Assembly: GCF_902497995.1 (NCBI RefSeq) | Contig: NZ_CABVII010000016.1 | Span: 1-64,000, forward strand | Direction of reading: 5' to 3' | Length of the DNA stretch: 64,000 nucleotides | Source of the DNA: Pseudomonas fluorescens | GTDB lineage: Bacteria; Pseudomonadota; Gammaproteobacteria; Pseudomonadales; Pseudomonadaceae | In this document: positions 17,001 to 25,831 of the stretch, in pieces | Layout: every line of letters starts with the position of its first letter | Position numbering within the stretch: the stretch's first letter is position 1 | Notes under the pieces: generated by a model | Told to the model about the DNA's origin: nothing | The model's input: only the letters and a program-made list of their open reading frames with translations | Database searches by the model: none | Position numbers and translations under genes: made by a program

Positions 17001-17561
17001 TCAGCCGATTCGAACCCGCTGCGCTTCGATCTTCGCCCGAATGGAATTTTTCCACTCCTCTCGCGTCTGGAAACCGGGACGGCGCCTGCACATGGCTTCG
17101 GTTTGCGCCAGGATGACCTCGCTCGGCAGCTCGAGATCCAGGGGTTCCTTGCAGGGTTGTGCGGTGTAGAACGGTGCATCGACATACATTTCGATGGGAT
17201 TGCCTTCAGGGTCTTTGAAGTACATCGACCAGGCGTTGCCGTGGTCCACCTGGGCAATCCCTTCGATGCCGCTGCTTTTGGCGAATTGGTAGTAAGTCTT
17301 CAGGTCATCCAGCGAGTTCAGCAGAAACGACAACTGATTGATCGGGTTGAAGGGCAGGTCCACCGGTTTGCCGTCGAAAAGCACGACTTGGTGATGCAAC
17401 TCGGGGTTCTGCGTCATGAAAAACAGCCGATGCCCCGTTGAGGCGACACCTTTGTCGCTGACGATGAAGCCCAGGGTACGGCAGTAGAAATCGACCATGC
17501 GATCGAGGTCGGCGCAGAACACGCCGGAGTGGGTGAAATTGATAGTCGGTAATGCGGGCAT
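17001..17561 (-). CDS. VOC-family protein, candidate extradiol dioxygenase
   Basis: About 186 residues. The vicinal oxygen chelate fold is shown by FTHSGVFCADLDRMVDFYCRTLGF, then HHQVVLFDGKP, and MYFKDPEGNPIEMYVD, giving two His and one Glu as candidate metal ligands. Extradiol dioxygenases of this fold cleave catechols, but glyoxalases share it. Position between the hydroxylase and the FAH hydrolase favours ring cleavage. GGAGG precedes the chosen start. A single VOC unit is shorter than classical two-domain extradiol enzymes, so an isomerase role is also possible. Confidence 0.8.
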   Translation of the reverse strand: MPALPTINFTHSGVFCADLDRMVDFYCRTLGFIVSDKGVASTGHRLFFMTQNPELHHQVVLFDGKPVDLPFNPINQLSFLLNSLDDLKTYYQFAKSSGIEGIAQVDHGNAWSMYFKDPEGNPIEMYVDAPFYTAQPCKEPLDLELPSEVILAQTEAMCRRRPGFQTREEWKNSIRAKIEAQRVRIG

Positions 17562-17601
17562 CTGGAACCTCCAGTTCTTGTGATTGTGTAGAGGACAACG
17601 C

Positions 17602-18453
17602 TCAGGCTTCGTCAATCACGCCGTTCGATAGCGTGCCGATCTCGGTAATGACCACTTCGAAAACGTCACCGGGCTTGAGGAAGATCGGTGGATTGCGCTT
17701 GAAGCCGATCCCGCTCGGCGTACCGGTGGCCAGAATGTCGCCCGGGTTCCACGACAACGCCTTCGACACGTAGGAAATCAGATGCGGAATGTCGAACGCC
17801 AACTCTGAAAGACTGCCCTCCTGCAACTGCTCGCCATTGAGTACCCCTCGTACCACGAGCTTACGGTAATCGGAAATTTCCGCAGCAGGAATGAGCCAAG
17901 GGCCCAACGCTCCGGTTTTCCTGAAGGTTTTGCCCATGCCGTACTGGTGCGTATGGAATTGCCAATCGCGAACGCTGGCGTCGTTGAAGCAGGTGTAACC
18001 GGCGACGTGGTCCATCGCATCGGCCGGATCGATATGCGCGCCACCCTTGCCGATGACCACCGCCAGCTCGGCTTCGAAATCGAATTGCTCTGACACCTGC
18101 GGCCGCACCAGCGGTTCTCCGTGGGGCAGCAGGGTTTCGGCAAAGCGCTGAAAAATCACCGGGAACTCCCCGACCTTTCTGCCGGCCTCTTCGGCGTGGG
18201 CCACATAGTTGATACCGACACAAATCACCTTTCCGGGATTGGGGATCACGGCCTCCAGTTCGATGCTGGAAAACGCGTAGTCGGACTGTGCGGCTTCTAC
18301 TATCTGTCGGGCCTCCTGCATCAGGGCCGGGTCGGCCAGAAAGGACGCGAGATCCGCCGCCTGTGTAAAGCGGCGGGTCAGCTCGACCACCCCGTCGCCG
18401 ATCACGGCGCCGTAATGCGCCTTGCCCTCTTTGCGGTACGAAATCAGCTTCAT
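17602..18453 (-). CDS. fumarylacetoacetate hydrolase (FAH) family protein
   Basis: About 283 residues. The FAH core is clear: KVICVGINYVAHAEEAGR, then FDFEAELAVVIGKGG with acidic metal ligands, GYTCFNDASVRDWQ, and DILATGTPSGIGF. Family members hydrolyse or hydrate C-C bonds in ring-cleavage products (fumarylpyruvate, oxohexenedioate, hydroxypentadienoate). In this operon it would process the product of ring opening. The start at 18453 has AGGAG upstream, and the promoter palindrome lies just beyond. Confidence 0.88.
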   Translation of the reverse strand: MKLISYRKEGKAHYGAVIGDGVVELTRRFTQAADLASFLADPALMQEARQIVEAAQSDYAFSSIELEAVIPNPGKVICVGINYVAHAEEAGRKVGEFPVIFQRFAETLLPHGEPLVRPQVSEQFDFEAELAVVIGKGGAHIDPADAMDHVAGYTCFNDASVRDWQFHTHQYGMGKTFRKTGALGPWLIPAAEISDYRKLVVRGVLNGEQLQEGSLSELAFDIPHLISYVSKALSWNPGDILATGTPSGIGFKRNPPIFLKPGDVFEVVITEIGTLSNGVIDEA

Positions 18454-18467
18454 GTTCTTCTCCTGTT

Positions 18468-18483
18468 TTTTTGTGCACAAAAA
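18468..18483. promoter_or_regulatory. perfect 16-bp operator-like palindrome in the second divergent promoter
   Basis: TTTTTGTGCACAAAAA is self-complementary and repeats the core found at 14385-14396. It lies 15 bases ahead of the FAH start codon and about 100 bases from the AA_synth start, so a protein bound here could block both directions. Confidence 0.65.
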
Positions 18484-18580
18484 CTAATTCCTTGCACCAT
18501 ACATCATTAAATGCATAATGTGGAAGACCGGTTCAAAAAAATAACGAGCGACGCAAGGCGCTCGGTTCAGGAGATAAGGC

Positions 18581-19162
18581 ATGTCGCTGGTAATGATTCG
18601 CAAGGTCAAACTGGACGTCGAAGAAGTGTTCCACGAAGGCGGGCCGCGCTCGTCGGCCCCGCTCAGGATTGCGGTCGCCACCGCTGTGGTCGCCAACCCT
18701 TACGCAGGTCAATATGTCGAGGATCTGCTGCCGTTCATGCAGGCATTGAGAGGGCTGGGCGCGCAACTGTCCGAGCAGTTGATCCATGCACTGGGCGGCG
18801 TCAAACAGGTACAGGCCTATGGCAAGGGTGCCATCGTCGGCGAAGACGGCGAGCTGGAACACGGTGCGGTCTGGCACGAAGCCGGCGGCTGGGCCATGCG
18901 CGAGGCCCTGGGCAACCCGAAGGCGATCGTGCCGGCGGCGAAGACCATCGGTGGCCCCGGTTGCCGGGTGATGATCCCGCTCGGGCACATCCAGGCGGCC
19001 TATGTGCGCAGCCACTTCGGCGTGGCGGAAATGACCGTATGGGACGGCCCTCGTCGCGGTGAAATCGCCTTCGGCCTGGCCATGGCCACGGGCGGGCGGA
19101 TTCATGCGCGACTCGGCGGCCTGGCCGCCACCGAAGTGAAGGGCGAAGACGGCCTGCGTTAA
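18581..19162 (+). CDS. amino acid synthesis family (AA_synth, PF06684) protein
   Basis: About 193 residues matching the AA_synth family in layout: LRIAVATAVVANPYAGQYVEDL, VQAYGKGAIVGEDGELEHGA, and KTIGGPGCRVMIPLGHIQAAYVRSHF. Despite the name the biochemical activity is poorly defined, and members sit in catabolic operons for cyclic compounds. It leads the plus-strand half of the aromatic locus and is followed 58 bases later by the alcohol dehydrogenase gene. Confidence 0.85.
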   Translation: MSLVMIRKVKLDVEEVFHEGGPRSSAPLRIAVATAVVANPYAGQYVEDLLPFMQALRGLGAQLSEQLIHALGGVKQVQAYGKGAIVGEDGELEHGAVWHEAGGWAMREALGNPKAIVPAAKTIGGPGCRVMIPLGHIQAAYVRSHFGVAEMTVWDGPRRGEIAFGLAMATGGRIHARLGGLAATEVKGEDGLR

Positions 19163-19220
19163 AGCCGAAGATTTGAAACGTGCACCCACTACAAAAACAA
19201 TATGTGTGTTGGAGAACATC

Positions 19221-20336
19221 ATGACTGCAAAAACTATGCGCGCCGCACGTCTGTATGAAGGCGGTCAACCCATGGTCATCGAACAAGTGCCCGTCCCCGG
19301 GATCCGTCCGACCGAGGTGCTGGTTAAGGTCAAGGCCTGCGGGATCGTGCCGAACCTGCACAACATCCTCACCAACTGGGTCAAATGGTTCCCGCAGAAC
19401 CCGTTGCCGAAACTCCCGGCGATTTTCGGGCTGGACCCTGCAGGCGTCGTCGAAGCCGTCGGCGCCCAGGTCTACGACTTCAAGGTCGGCGACCGGGTCT
19501 ACGTCAACCCGGGCCGCCATTGCGGTTCATGCCGGGCCTGCCGCGCGGGCAACACCATTGCCTGCAGTGCCTATACCTTCAACGGTTATTTCGGCTTCAC
19601 ACCGAAAAGCCCGCGCATGTTCGAAGACTACCCCTACGGCGGTCTTTGCGAGTACATCCCTGCCCCGCAATACAGCCTGGTGAAACTGCCGGACAACATC
19701 AGTTTCGAGACTGCTGCGCGCCTGGGTTATCTGGGCACCGCCTACAAGGCCTTGCTCAAGGCCAATGCTGGCCCCGGCAGCACGGTGCTGATCAACGGCA
19801 TCAGCGGCACGCTCGGTTTGGGTGCGGTCGCCCTGGCGCTGGCCATGGGCGTGCGCAAAATCCTCGGCACCGCGAGAAACCAGGAGTTGTTCCAGAAGGT
19901 AAAAGACCTGGCGGCCCCGGGCCGGATCGAGATTCATACCCTCGGTACGCTTCCCACCCACGAATGGGCCTATGAAGTCACCCATGGCGAAGGCGTCGAT
20001 GTGGTCATCGATGCGCTTGGCCCCGGCGCGCCACACGAGAGTCTGACCCAGGCTTTGAAGTCCCTCCACCGCGGTGGGCACCTGGTCAACGTCGGCGCCA
20101 TCGCCGGCGAAGTCCCGATCGACCTGCACTGGATCATGGACAACGACATCCAGATCAGCGGCTCGGCCTGGTTCACCACCGGGCAAGGCCAGGCCATGGC
20201 GGACATGGTGGAATCCGGGGCGCTTGATCTCTCGTTCTTCGAAAACACCGCCTTCAGCCTGGAGGACGTCAACAGCGCCATCACCGGTATCGAAAACCGT
20301 CATGGCGGCTTCAGCAACTACGTCATCTGTCCTTGA
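19221..20336 (+). CDS. zinc-binding alcohol dehydrogenase family protein
   Basis: About 371 residues of the medium-chain dehydrogenase/reductase family. The structural zinc lobe is HCGSCRACRAGNTIAC, and the Rossmann domain starts at VLINGISGTLGLGAVALALAMG, where the usual AGxGxxG is altered to GISGTLG. The catalytic-zinc region (CGIVPNLHNIL) is unlike the classical GHE motif, so zinc catalysis is uncertain. Start 19221 follows GGAG. It probably oxidises an alcohol or reduces an aldehyde in the locus. Confidence 0.85.
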   Translation: MTAKTMRAARLYEGGQPMVIEQVPVPGIRPTEVLVKVKACGIVPNLHNILTNWVKWFPQNPLPKLPAIFGLDPAGVVEAVGAQVYDFKVGDRVYVNPGRHCGSCRACRAGNTIACSAYTFNGYFGFTPKSPRMFEDYPYGGLCEYIPAPQYSLVKLPDNISFETAARLGYLGTAYKALLKANAGPGSTVLINGISGTLGLGAVALALAMGVRKILGTARNQELFQKVKDLAAPGRIEIHTLGTLPTHEWAYEVTHGEGVDVVIDALGPGAPHESLTQALKSLHRGGHLVNVGAIAGEVPIDLHWIMDNDIQISGSAWFTTGQGQAMADMVESGALDLSFFENTAFSLEDVNSAITGIENRHGGFSNYVICP

Positions 20337-20346
20337 TTGAACCCGA

Positions 20347-20372
20347 CCAGGGGAGTAGTCCCCCTCCCCTGG
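20347..20372 (+). terminator. hairpin between dehydrogenase and cupin genes
   Basis: CCAGGGGAG (20347-20355) pairs with CTCCCCTGG (20364-20372). Only a short T-run follows (CTCTTTG), so it may attenuate rather than end transcription within the operon. Confidence 0.5.
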
Positions 20373-20404
20373 CCGGCTCTTTGACTGCTCGTTGAGTACT
20401 CCAT

Positions 20405-20956
20405 ATGAAGATAAGAAGAATCGTGACTGGCCACGACGAACAGGGTCACTCGGTGTTCGTTTCAGACGACTTTGCCCCAAGAGCCCAGTCCTTTACCTCG
20501 ATACCAGGGCACGCCATGGCGCAACTGTGGACCACTCCCGCCCATCCGGCGCTCCTCGAACAATCGCGCGACCCAACGCTCGATCACGCCTCGCTGATCC
20601 CTTCTCAAGGCGGCACCAGCATCGCCATGTTCGATTTTCCACCCGACACCCTGATGCACAATCCAGTCGATGGCGTGCAGGCCTTTAACGAGCTGAGTGC
20701 CGCCCTGCCCGGTTTGATCGAAAGTTTCGAGCCGGAAAATCCGGGCATGCACACCACCGCCACCATTGACTACGGAATCATTCTGCAAGGCGAGATGTGG
20801 CTGGAGCTGGATAACGGTCAGAGCCGTCTGGTCAAGGCGGGGGACATCGTGATTCAAAACGGCACACGGCACGCGTGGCGCAACAAAAGCGAGCGGATTG
20901 CCCGGGCTCTGTTCGTGATGATAGGGGTGTTACCTTCAGAGAAACAGGCGCTGTAG
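20405..20956 (+). CDS. cupin-domain protein
   Basis: About 183 residues with a C-terminal cupin barrel: TIDYGIILQGEMWLELDNGQ and VKAGDIVIQNGTRHAWRNKS are the two cupin motifs, the first with a degenerate set of metal ligands. The N-terminal half is family-specific. Proteins of this type bind or transform carboxylic acids in catabolic clusters. It follows the alcohol dehydrogenase gene on the same strand. Confidence 0.82.
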   Translation: MKIRRIVTGHDEQGHSVFVSDDFAPRAQSFTSIPGHAMAQLWTTPAHPALLEQSRDPTLDHASLIPSQGGTSIAMFDFPPDTLMHNPVDGVQAFNELSAALPGLIESFEPENPGMHTTATIDYGIILQGEMWLELDNGQSRLVKAGDIVIQNGTRHAWRNKSERIARALFVMIGVLPSEKQAL

Positions 20957-20992
20957 TTTTTGTTTGTTCATCGCTCTGACTCAAGGAATTTT

Positions 20993-21565
20993 ATGGCCAC
21001 CGTCGCTTATCGCCTGCTTGGAATTTCCGGCAGCCTGCGTTCACAGTCAACCAATACAGCGGTACTCAAGGCACTCGCCAGTCGATTGGGTGATCGAGCG
21101 ACCATGAGCCTGTTTTCCCTGAACGATATTCCCCTTTACAACGCAGACCTGGAAGCAGAGGCATTGCCTGCATCGGTGGCGGCGTTGAAAGAGGCGATAT
21201 CCCAGGCCGCTGGCTTGATCATCTGCTCGCCTGAATACAACTACGGCACCTCCGGCGTACTGAAGAATGCGCTGGACTGGGCTTCTCGCCCCGGTTTCAA
21301 TTCACCGTTGAAAAACAAACCCGTGCTGATAATGACCTCCTCGCCCGGCGTGCTGGGCGGGGTGCGCGCTCAATCTCAACTGCGTGAAACGCTTTCGGCC
21401 ACGTTGTCCAGGGTCGTTTGCAGTCCGCAGATCGTCATTCCTGGGGTCAATCAAAAAATCCAGGACGGCCACTTCGTCGACGAAACAACCATCGAGTTCA
21501 TGCTGGCAGCTGTCGATCATCTGGTGGCCGAGATCAGGATGTTGGCTAGCGGTCCAGTCTCATAA
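20993..21565 (+). CDS. NADPH-dependent FMN reductase
   Basis: About 190 residues with a flavodoxin-like fold: ISGSLRSQSTNTAVL binds the FMN phosphate, and SPEYNYGTSGVLKNALDWASR is the characteristic second motif. It may supply reduced flavin or reduce quinone by-products of the aromatic pathway. Start 20993 follows CAAGGA; the cupin gene ends 36 bases upstream. Confidence 0.88.
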   Translation: MATVAYRLLGISGSLRSQSTNTAVLKALASRLGDRATMSLFSLNDIPLYNADLEAEALPASVAALKEAISQAAGLIICSPEYNYGTSGVLKNALDWASRPGFNSPLKNKPVLIMTSSPGVLGGVRAQSQLRETLSATLSRVVCSPQIVIPGVNQKIQDGHFVDETTIEFMLAAVDHLVAEIRMLASGPVS

Positions 21566-21625
21566 CAGTGGCAAGACGAAGCCCGACGGCTTCCCTCTAC
21601 AAACCAACGATAAGGTGACATTGCC

Positions 21626-22213
21626 ATGACCCAATCCATGAGCATGAATCAATTCAAGGCCATTTTCGGCGAGTCGATCGTGGCCTGCCTCGCAGCTACC
21701 GTCTGTGCACTGTTGATCGAAGGCCCGGTCTGGGCCATGTTCATTGGATGGATCGCGTTTTTTACCCGCGGCATCACGGCGCGCGACGGGGTGATCAATC
21801 TGGCCTGTGTACTCATCGGCCTGGCCATCGGTATCGCGGCCGGCGTGGCCGGTGCCGCACTGGCGCCCCACCTCGGTGCCTGGAGCATCACCCCGCTGGT
21901 GCTGGTAGTGACGTTGATCGTGCTGTCCCTGCAAGTGCTGCCGGTGATCAATAATGTGCTGGCTTCCTTCCTGGGCCTGGTCGGCTACTTCGCCTCGCAG
22001 CTGCCGCCGACGCTCGACAGTTTTGTCGAGCTGTCCACGGCCTCGACGCTGGGCGTCGTCGCCGGATTATTGGCCAGCCTGGTGAAGAAACGCTGGAGCG
22101 GGCAGGCGGTCAACCGGGGTCGTCTCGATGAGCAGGCATCGTCCCCGCCCGCAGTAGTCGAAGGCTGCGATCATGGCACACCAGATCGAGCCGCCTTCCC
22201 TACAGATCGGTAA
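21626..22213 (+). CDS. DUF1097 membrane protein
   Basis: About 195 residues with four to six hydrophobic segments in the first 155 (IVACLAATVCALLIEG, AMFIGWIAFFTRG, VINLACVLIGLAIGIAAGVAGAAL, ITPLVLVVTLIVLSL and others) and a polar tail. It matches the DUF1097 layout; function is not established, possibly transport. Its 3' end overlaps the convergent MFS gene by 14 bases. Confidence 0.75.
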   Translation: MTQSMSMNQFKAIFGESIVACLAATVCALLIEGPVWAMFIGWIAFFTRGITARDGVINLACVLIGLAIGIAAGVAGAALAPHLGAWSITPLVLVVTLIVLSLQVLPVINNVLASFLGLVGYFASQLPPTLDSFVELSTASTLGVVAGLLASLVKKRWSGQAVNRGRLDEQASSPPAVVEGCDHGTPDRAAFPTDR

Positions 22214-23603
22214 TTTCCTTGTGGCGCGGCACCAGCACCTTCATCACGCTCCATGCCACCAGATAGGCCAGCGCACAGATGGCAAACATGATCATGTAGC
22301 CAGTATGGATATCGTTGATCGTTTTGTAATAGTCGAACACCCAACCGCCTAACTTGGTCATCGCGACGCCGCCCAAGCCGCCCGCCATGCCACCAATGCC
22401 GACCACAGAGGCGATGGATTTTTGCGGGAACATATCGGACACGGTCGTGAAGATATTGCACGACCATGCCTGGTGCGCCGAGGCACCCACGCCGATCAGC
22501 AATACCGGCACCCAGAAACTGATGTGACCCAATGGCTGAGCCAACAGCACCAGCAGCGGGAAGAGTGCGATCACCAGCATGGCTTTCATCCGACCGTCAT
22601 AGGGCGCGTCGCCGCGTGCCATGAAATAGCTGGGGAACCAGCCGCCGCCGACGCTGCCCACCATGGTCATGCTATACAGCACGGCCAACGGCAACACGAT
22701 GGCCTGGCCCTTCATGCCGTATTGCGCCGACAGATAGGTCGGCAGCCAGAACAGAAAAAACCACCACACGCCGTCGGTCATGAATTTGCCGAAGGCAAAG
22801 GCCCAGGTCTGGCGGTAGGTCAGCAGCTTGAACCACGATACTTTTTTAGCGGCGGCACCCGAGTCGGTGCCGGTGACCGCTTGCGCGCCCTGATCGCTGC
22901 GGATGTAGGCCAGCTCCTGCGCCGACAGGCGTTTTTGCTGCTCCGGTTTTTCGTACAGCGCAATCCAGACCGCCACCCAGACGAAGCCCAACGCACCGAT
23001 CACGATGAACGCCGCTTCCCAGCCCCACAGGGCGGCAATCAGCGGCACGCAGATCGGCGCCAGGATCGCGCCCACATTGGCCCCGGAATTGAAGATACCC
23101 GTGGCGAAGGAACGCTCCTTCTTCGGAAAGTATTCGGCGGTGGCCTTGATCGCGATCGGGAAATTGCCCGCTTCGCCTATCGCCAGCACGGCGCGCGACA
23201 GCATGAAGCCGGCAATCGAGACCGGGATGACCGCGAGGCCCAACGCGCTGCTCAGGGCACCGATCCCCTCACCCATCGGCACCGCAAAGGCGTGCATGAT
23301 CGCGCCGGTCGACCAGATGCCGATCGCTACAACATAGGCGGTCTTGGTGCCGATTTTGTCAACGAAGCGGCCGGCGAACAGCATGGAAATCGCGTAGACA
23401 AACTGAAAGACGGAGGCGATGTTGGCGTAGTCGGTATTGCTCCAGCCGAATTGCGTCGATAGATCCGGCGCCAACAGACTCAGTACCTGGCGGTCCAGGT
23501 AATTGACGGTGGTGGCAAAAAACAACAGCGCGCAAATGGTCCAGCGATAGTTGCCGACGGCTTGACCGACTCGTTTCGCGATGATGGGCTCGTTCAGATT
23601 CAT
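22200..23603 (-). CDS. MFS transporter (anion:cation symporter type)
   Basis: About 467 residues with twelve hydrophobic segments. The signature NYLDRQVLSLLAPDL after helix 1 and GRFVDKIGTKTAYV between helices 2 and 3 are typical of the ACS branch that imports sugar acids and aromatic acids. A hydrophilic loop lies in the middle (EKPEQQKRLSAQELAYIRSD). It is convergent with the DUF1097 gene and likely imports the substrate of the locus, which is inference. Confidence 0.85.
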   Translation of the reverse strand: MNLNEPIIAKRVGQAVGNYRWTICALLFFATTVNYLDRQVLSLLAPDLSTQFGWSNTDYANIASVFQFVYAISMLFAGRFVDKIGTKTAYVVAIGIWSTGAIMHAFAVPMGEGIGALSSALGLAVIPVSIAGFMLSRAVLAIGEAGNFPIAIKATAEYFPKKERSFATGIFNSGANVGAILAPICVPLIAALWGWEAAFIVIGALGFVWVAVWIALYEKPEQQKRLSAQELAYIRSDQGAQAVTGTDSGAAAKKVSWFKLLTYRQTWAFAFGKFMTDGVWWFFLFWLPTYLSAQYGMKGQAIVLPLAVLYSMTMVGSVGGGWFPSYFMARGDAPYDGRMKAMLVIALFPLLVLLAQPLGHISFWVPVLLIGVGASAHQAWSCNIFTTVSDMFPQKSIASVVGIGGMAGGLGGVAMTKLGGWVFDYYKTINDIHTGYMIMFAICALAYLVAWSVMKVLVPRHKEITDL

Positions 23604-24038
23604 AGCATCACTTTATTGTTGGATTATGCTGATGATTTCTCGGTTTCAAGCGAGGTCAATTGGGTCGTGGAGCATCACCAAACCGCGATCAATCCGCGAT
23701 GTGCAGAGTGAAGCAGCCAGGATTCGAACCATTGGACGCGGTATTCAGGTAGGTGTGTAAATGCGCTGGATTCATGAGAGGTCGACACTTTTTTTATTTT
23801 TAGGGTATGAACAGGCAATGATTCGTCTGTCGTCGTACAACTGCGCTTTTTATATCGACTTAGGTACTCGATTGTCAATCTGAAAAAATAGCCGTTCGTC
23901 TCAATGGGTCCGGTGCATATGGCAATTTTATGCACAGGATGCTGTTTTTGCTGATGCTGTGTGGACTGACAATCCTTTGATTTGCAACTGTATTGCCAGG
24001 GGATGTCAGGCAATGTTGTACGATGACCATGCCACTGG
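23604..24038. other. 435-bp intergenic region, AT-rich
   Basis: Presumed promoter region of the MFS gene. It has AT-rich stretches (a TTTTTTATTTTTAG run near 23787) and a TTTTATGCACAGG sequence at 23926-23938 resembling the TGTGCACA sites of the aromatic locus. A TTCGAATCC string near 23730 recalls a tRNA T-arm but does not fold into one. No gene was recognised. Confidence 0.5.
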
Positions 24039-24734
24039 TCACTCATGACCGGGAGGCTGTTGAGCGAGGTTGGACTCTCTCTGCCAGGCCCGCTGCAACA
24101 GCGTGATGACCTCTGCATCCGAGGTCTGGGAAAAATTCATGTACCAATGGCCGAGCGACATGAACCACTCCGGTACGACCGGACAGATCAGCTCATCCAC
24201 CTCACTGCGCAGCGCCTCCGCCGTCTCGATCGGTGCCACTGGCACGGCGACAACAATGCGCGACGGCGCCTGCAGACGCACCGCGTGGATCGCCGCCGTC
24301 ATCGAGGCGCCTGTCGCCAGACCGTCGTCGATCAGGATCACCACCTGATCCTTGAGTTGCACCGGCGCGCGCGTTCCCCGATAAGCCTGCTCACGCCGCA
24401 ACAACTCCCGGGTTTCCCGTGCGACCACGCCATCGAACGTGGCCTGATCGATCGGGTGAGCCCGCAGTGCGTAGTCATTGAGGATCTGAATGCCGCCGCT
24501 GGCAATGGCGCCCATGGCGAACTCCTCGTTGGAGGGAGCCCCCAGCTTGCGCACCAGCATCAGGTCCAGGCGCACCTCCAGGGCCGTGGCCACTTCATAG
24601 GCCACTGGCACCCCGCCACGGGGCAAGGCGAGGACGATGACATCGGGTCTGTGCGCGTATTTCAGCAGCGGCTCCACCAGACGTCGACCGGCTGCGGCGC
24701 GGTCTTGCAAGATGAGTGGCGATGAGAGACTCAT
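24039..24734 (-). CDS. phosphoribosyltransferase-domain protein
   Basis: About 231 residues. The PRPP-binding motif is VVILIDDGLATGASM (about residues 130-145), with the expected hood and flexible loop ahead (VLALPRGGVPVAYEVA, KLGAPSNEEFAMGAI). Family members of this length are often fused or neighbour to hydrolases and are of unassigned substrate. A strong GAGGAGG ribosome-binding site precedes the start. Confidence 0.85.
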   Translation of the reverse strand: MSLSSPLILQDRAAAGRRLVEPLLKYAHRPDVIVLALPRGGVPVAYEVATALEVRLDLMLVRKLGAPSNEEFAMGAIASGGIQILNDYALRAHPIDQATFDGVVARETRELLRREQAYRGTRAPVQLKDQVVILIDDGLATGASMTAAIHAVRLQAPSRIVVAVPVAPIETAEALRSEVDELICPVVPEWFMSLGHWYMNFSQTSDAEVITLLQRAWQRESNLAQQPPGHE

Positions 24735-24913
24735 TTGAACGCCTCCTCAGGCGATCACGCCTGTTGGTTCACATCACGGGGTCGTCTGATGGATTGTCGG
24801 TCTGACGGTGGTTGGTATCAAGTTCAGGCTTGAGATCCCGACGAGCAAGAAAGCGGGTATACGGCACGCTAGATCTAGCATGATCTAGACCGATTCAAAA
24901 CAACATAACCTCC

Positions 24914-25831
24914 TCAATACTTGTAATAACCATCGTAAAAATTAACATCCATCTCTATCGGCCAACCGCTGTCTTTATTGACTTCATAGAATTTTCCGCG
25001 GGTGTAAAGATAAATTTTATACCTCGTTATAAACATGAACATATCTGGCGAAACCATATTCGCAAAACGAACAACACCCATATTCTGCAGAAGAACCACA
25101 TCACTTCCGACGCTTCCCAATATTCCTACAGATTTGTCGTGGTTAGATAGGAGCTCATCAATATTGGTGGGGCACGGTAACCAAGGCTCCGGACACCGTA
25201 CAGGAGAGAAGGCGCGAAATTGATTCAAGTCGATATCCGTTGCCCACCCCCCAAAAAATATTTTTTTGCCGCTTCGTGACACGCTAAAATTCTTCCACCT
25301 TTCATCGTTTCCAAAAGGGAAAATAACTGAAAAATCATGCGGATTAGCTCCTGTGATTTTTCTGGTTCCATTATAAACTGCGGTCTCATCTTTCGCGTAA
25401 TCTGCCAATTGCTTCTGCTGCCAGTCGACGAGTAGAGGTCCGCTGCCTTCCAGCGGTTGAAACGCTGGTGAGTACGCAGTGACTCTGCGCAGGTGACGCT
25501 CTTCAATATAATCGACTTGATTAGGCTCGGAAGTCAGGCACCTCCAAGAAAAGAGATTATGAAAAATCGCCCCAACGAATCTTAGACAGGGGGTACTTGT
25601 ATATTCTGTTTTCCGCATCCAATAGACCTGCTTTTTTTTCACGACGTAATTGCTGGAAATAGGACGCAGGTTTGCAGTGCATCTACCCTGTGATTCATCA
25701 GTGTATTCGCGACAAATATCCTTGCTGGGATGGTCCCTGTTCAGGGCCTCCGACGGAGGAAGAGTTGGGCCATCACAACCGCCAAGTACCGCGCTTAGAA
25801 CTCCTATCAGGCAATACTTAAGCTTCACCAA
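24914..25831 (-). CDS. lipoprotein, second candidate Tle5 immunity protein
   Basis: About 305 residues beginning with a lipoprotein signal (LIGVLSAVLGGC, Cys at residue 19). The rest alternates aromatic-rich strands (KKKQVYWMRKTEY, GKKIFFGGWATDIDLNQF, YKIYLYTRGKFYEVN) resembling DKNYY-type repeats. The start is GTG at 25831, inside the 3' end of the upstream Sel1 gene (14-base overlap), with GGAG ahead. The DNA is clearly more AT-rich than the rest of the island. Being last in a vgrG-tle5-sel1 operon makes an immunity role likely; this is inference. Confidence 0.75.
   Translation of the reverse strand: MVKLKYCLIGVLSAVLGGCDGPTLPPSEALNRDHPSKDICREYTDESQGRCTANLRPISSNYVVKKKQVYWMRKTEYTSTPCLRFVGAIFHNLFSWRCLTSEPNQVDYIEERHLRRVTAYSPAFQPLEGSGPLLVDWQQKQLADYAKDETAVYNGTRKITGANPHDFSVIFPFGNDERWKNFSVSRSGKKIFFGGWATDIDLNQFRAFSPVRCPEPWLPCPTNIDELLSNHDKSVGILGSVGSDVVLLQNMGVVRFANMVSPDMFMFITRYKIYLYTRGKFYEVNKDSGWPIEMDVNFYDGYYKY

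Noticed and set aside
23675..24118. GGTTCGAATCC-like string and a 147-residue minus-strand frame
   Set aside because: The T-arm-like string has no pairing T-stem, acceptor or anticodon arm, so no tRNA. The frame overlaps the start of a convincing phosphoribosyltransferase gene and has no known similarity.
24868..24879. GCTAGATCTAGC palindrome between the PRTase and T6SS genes
   Set aside because: Only 12 bp, with no T-run and no repetition beyond a partial GATCTAG nearby; not enough to call an operator or terminator.
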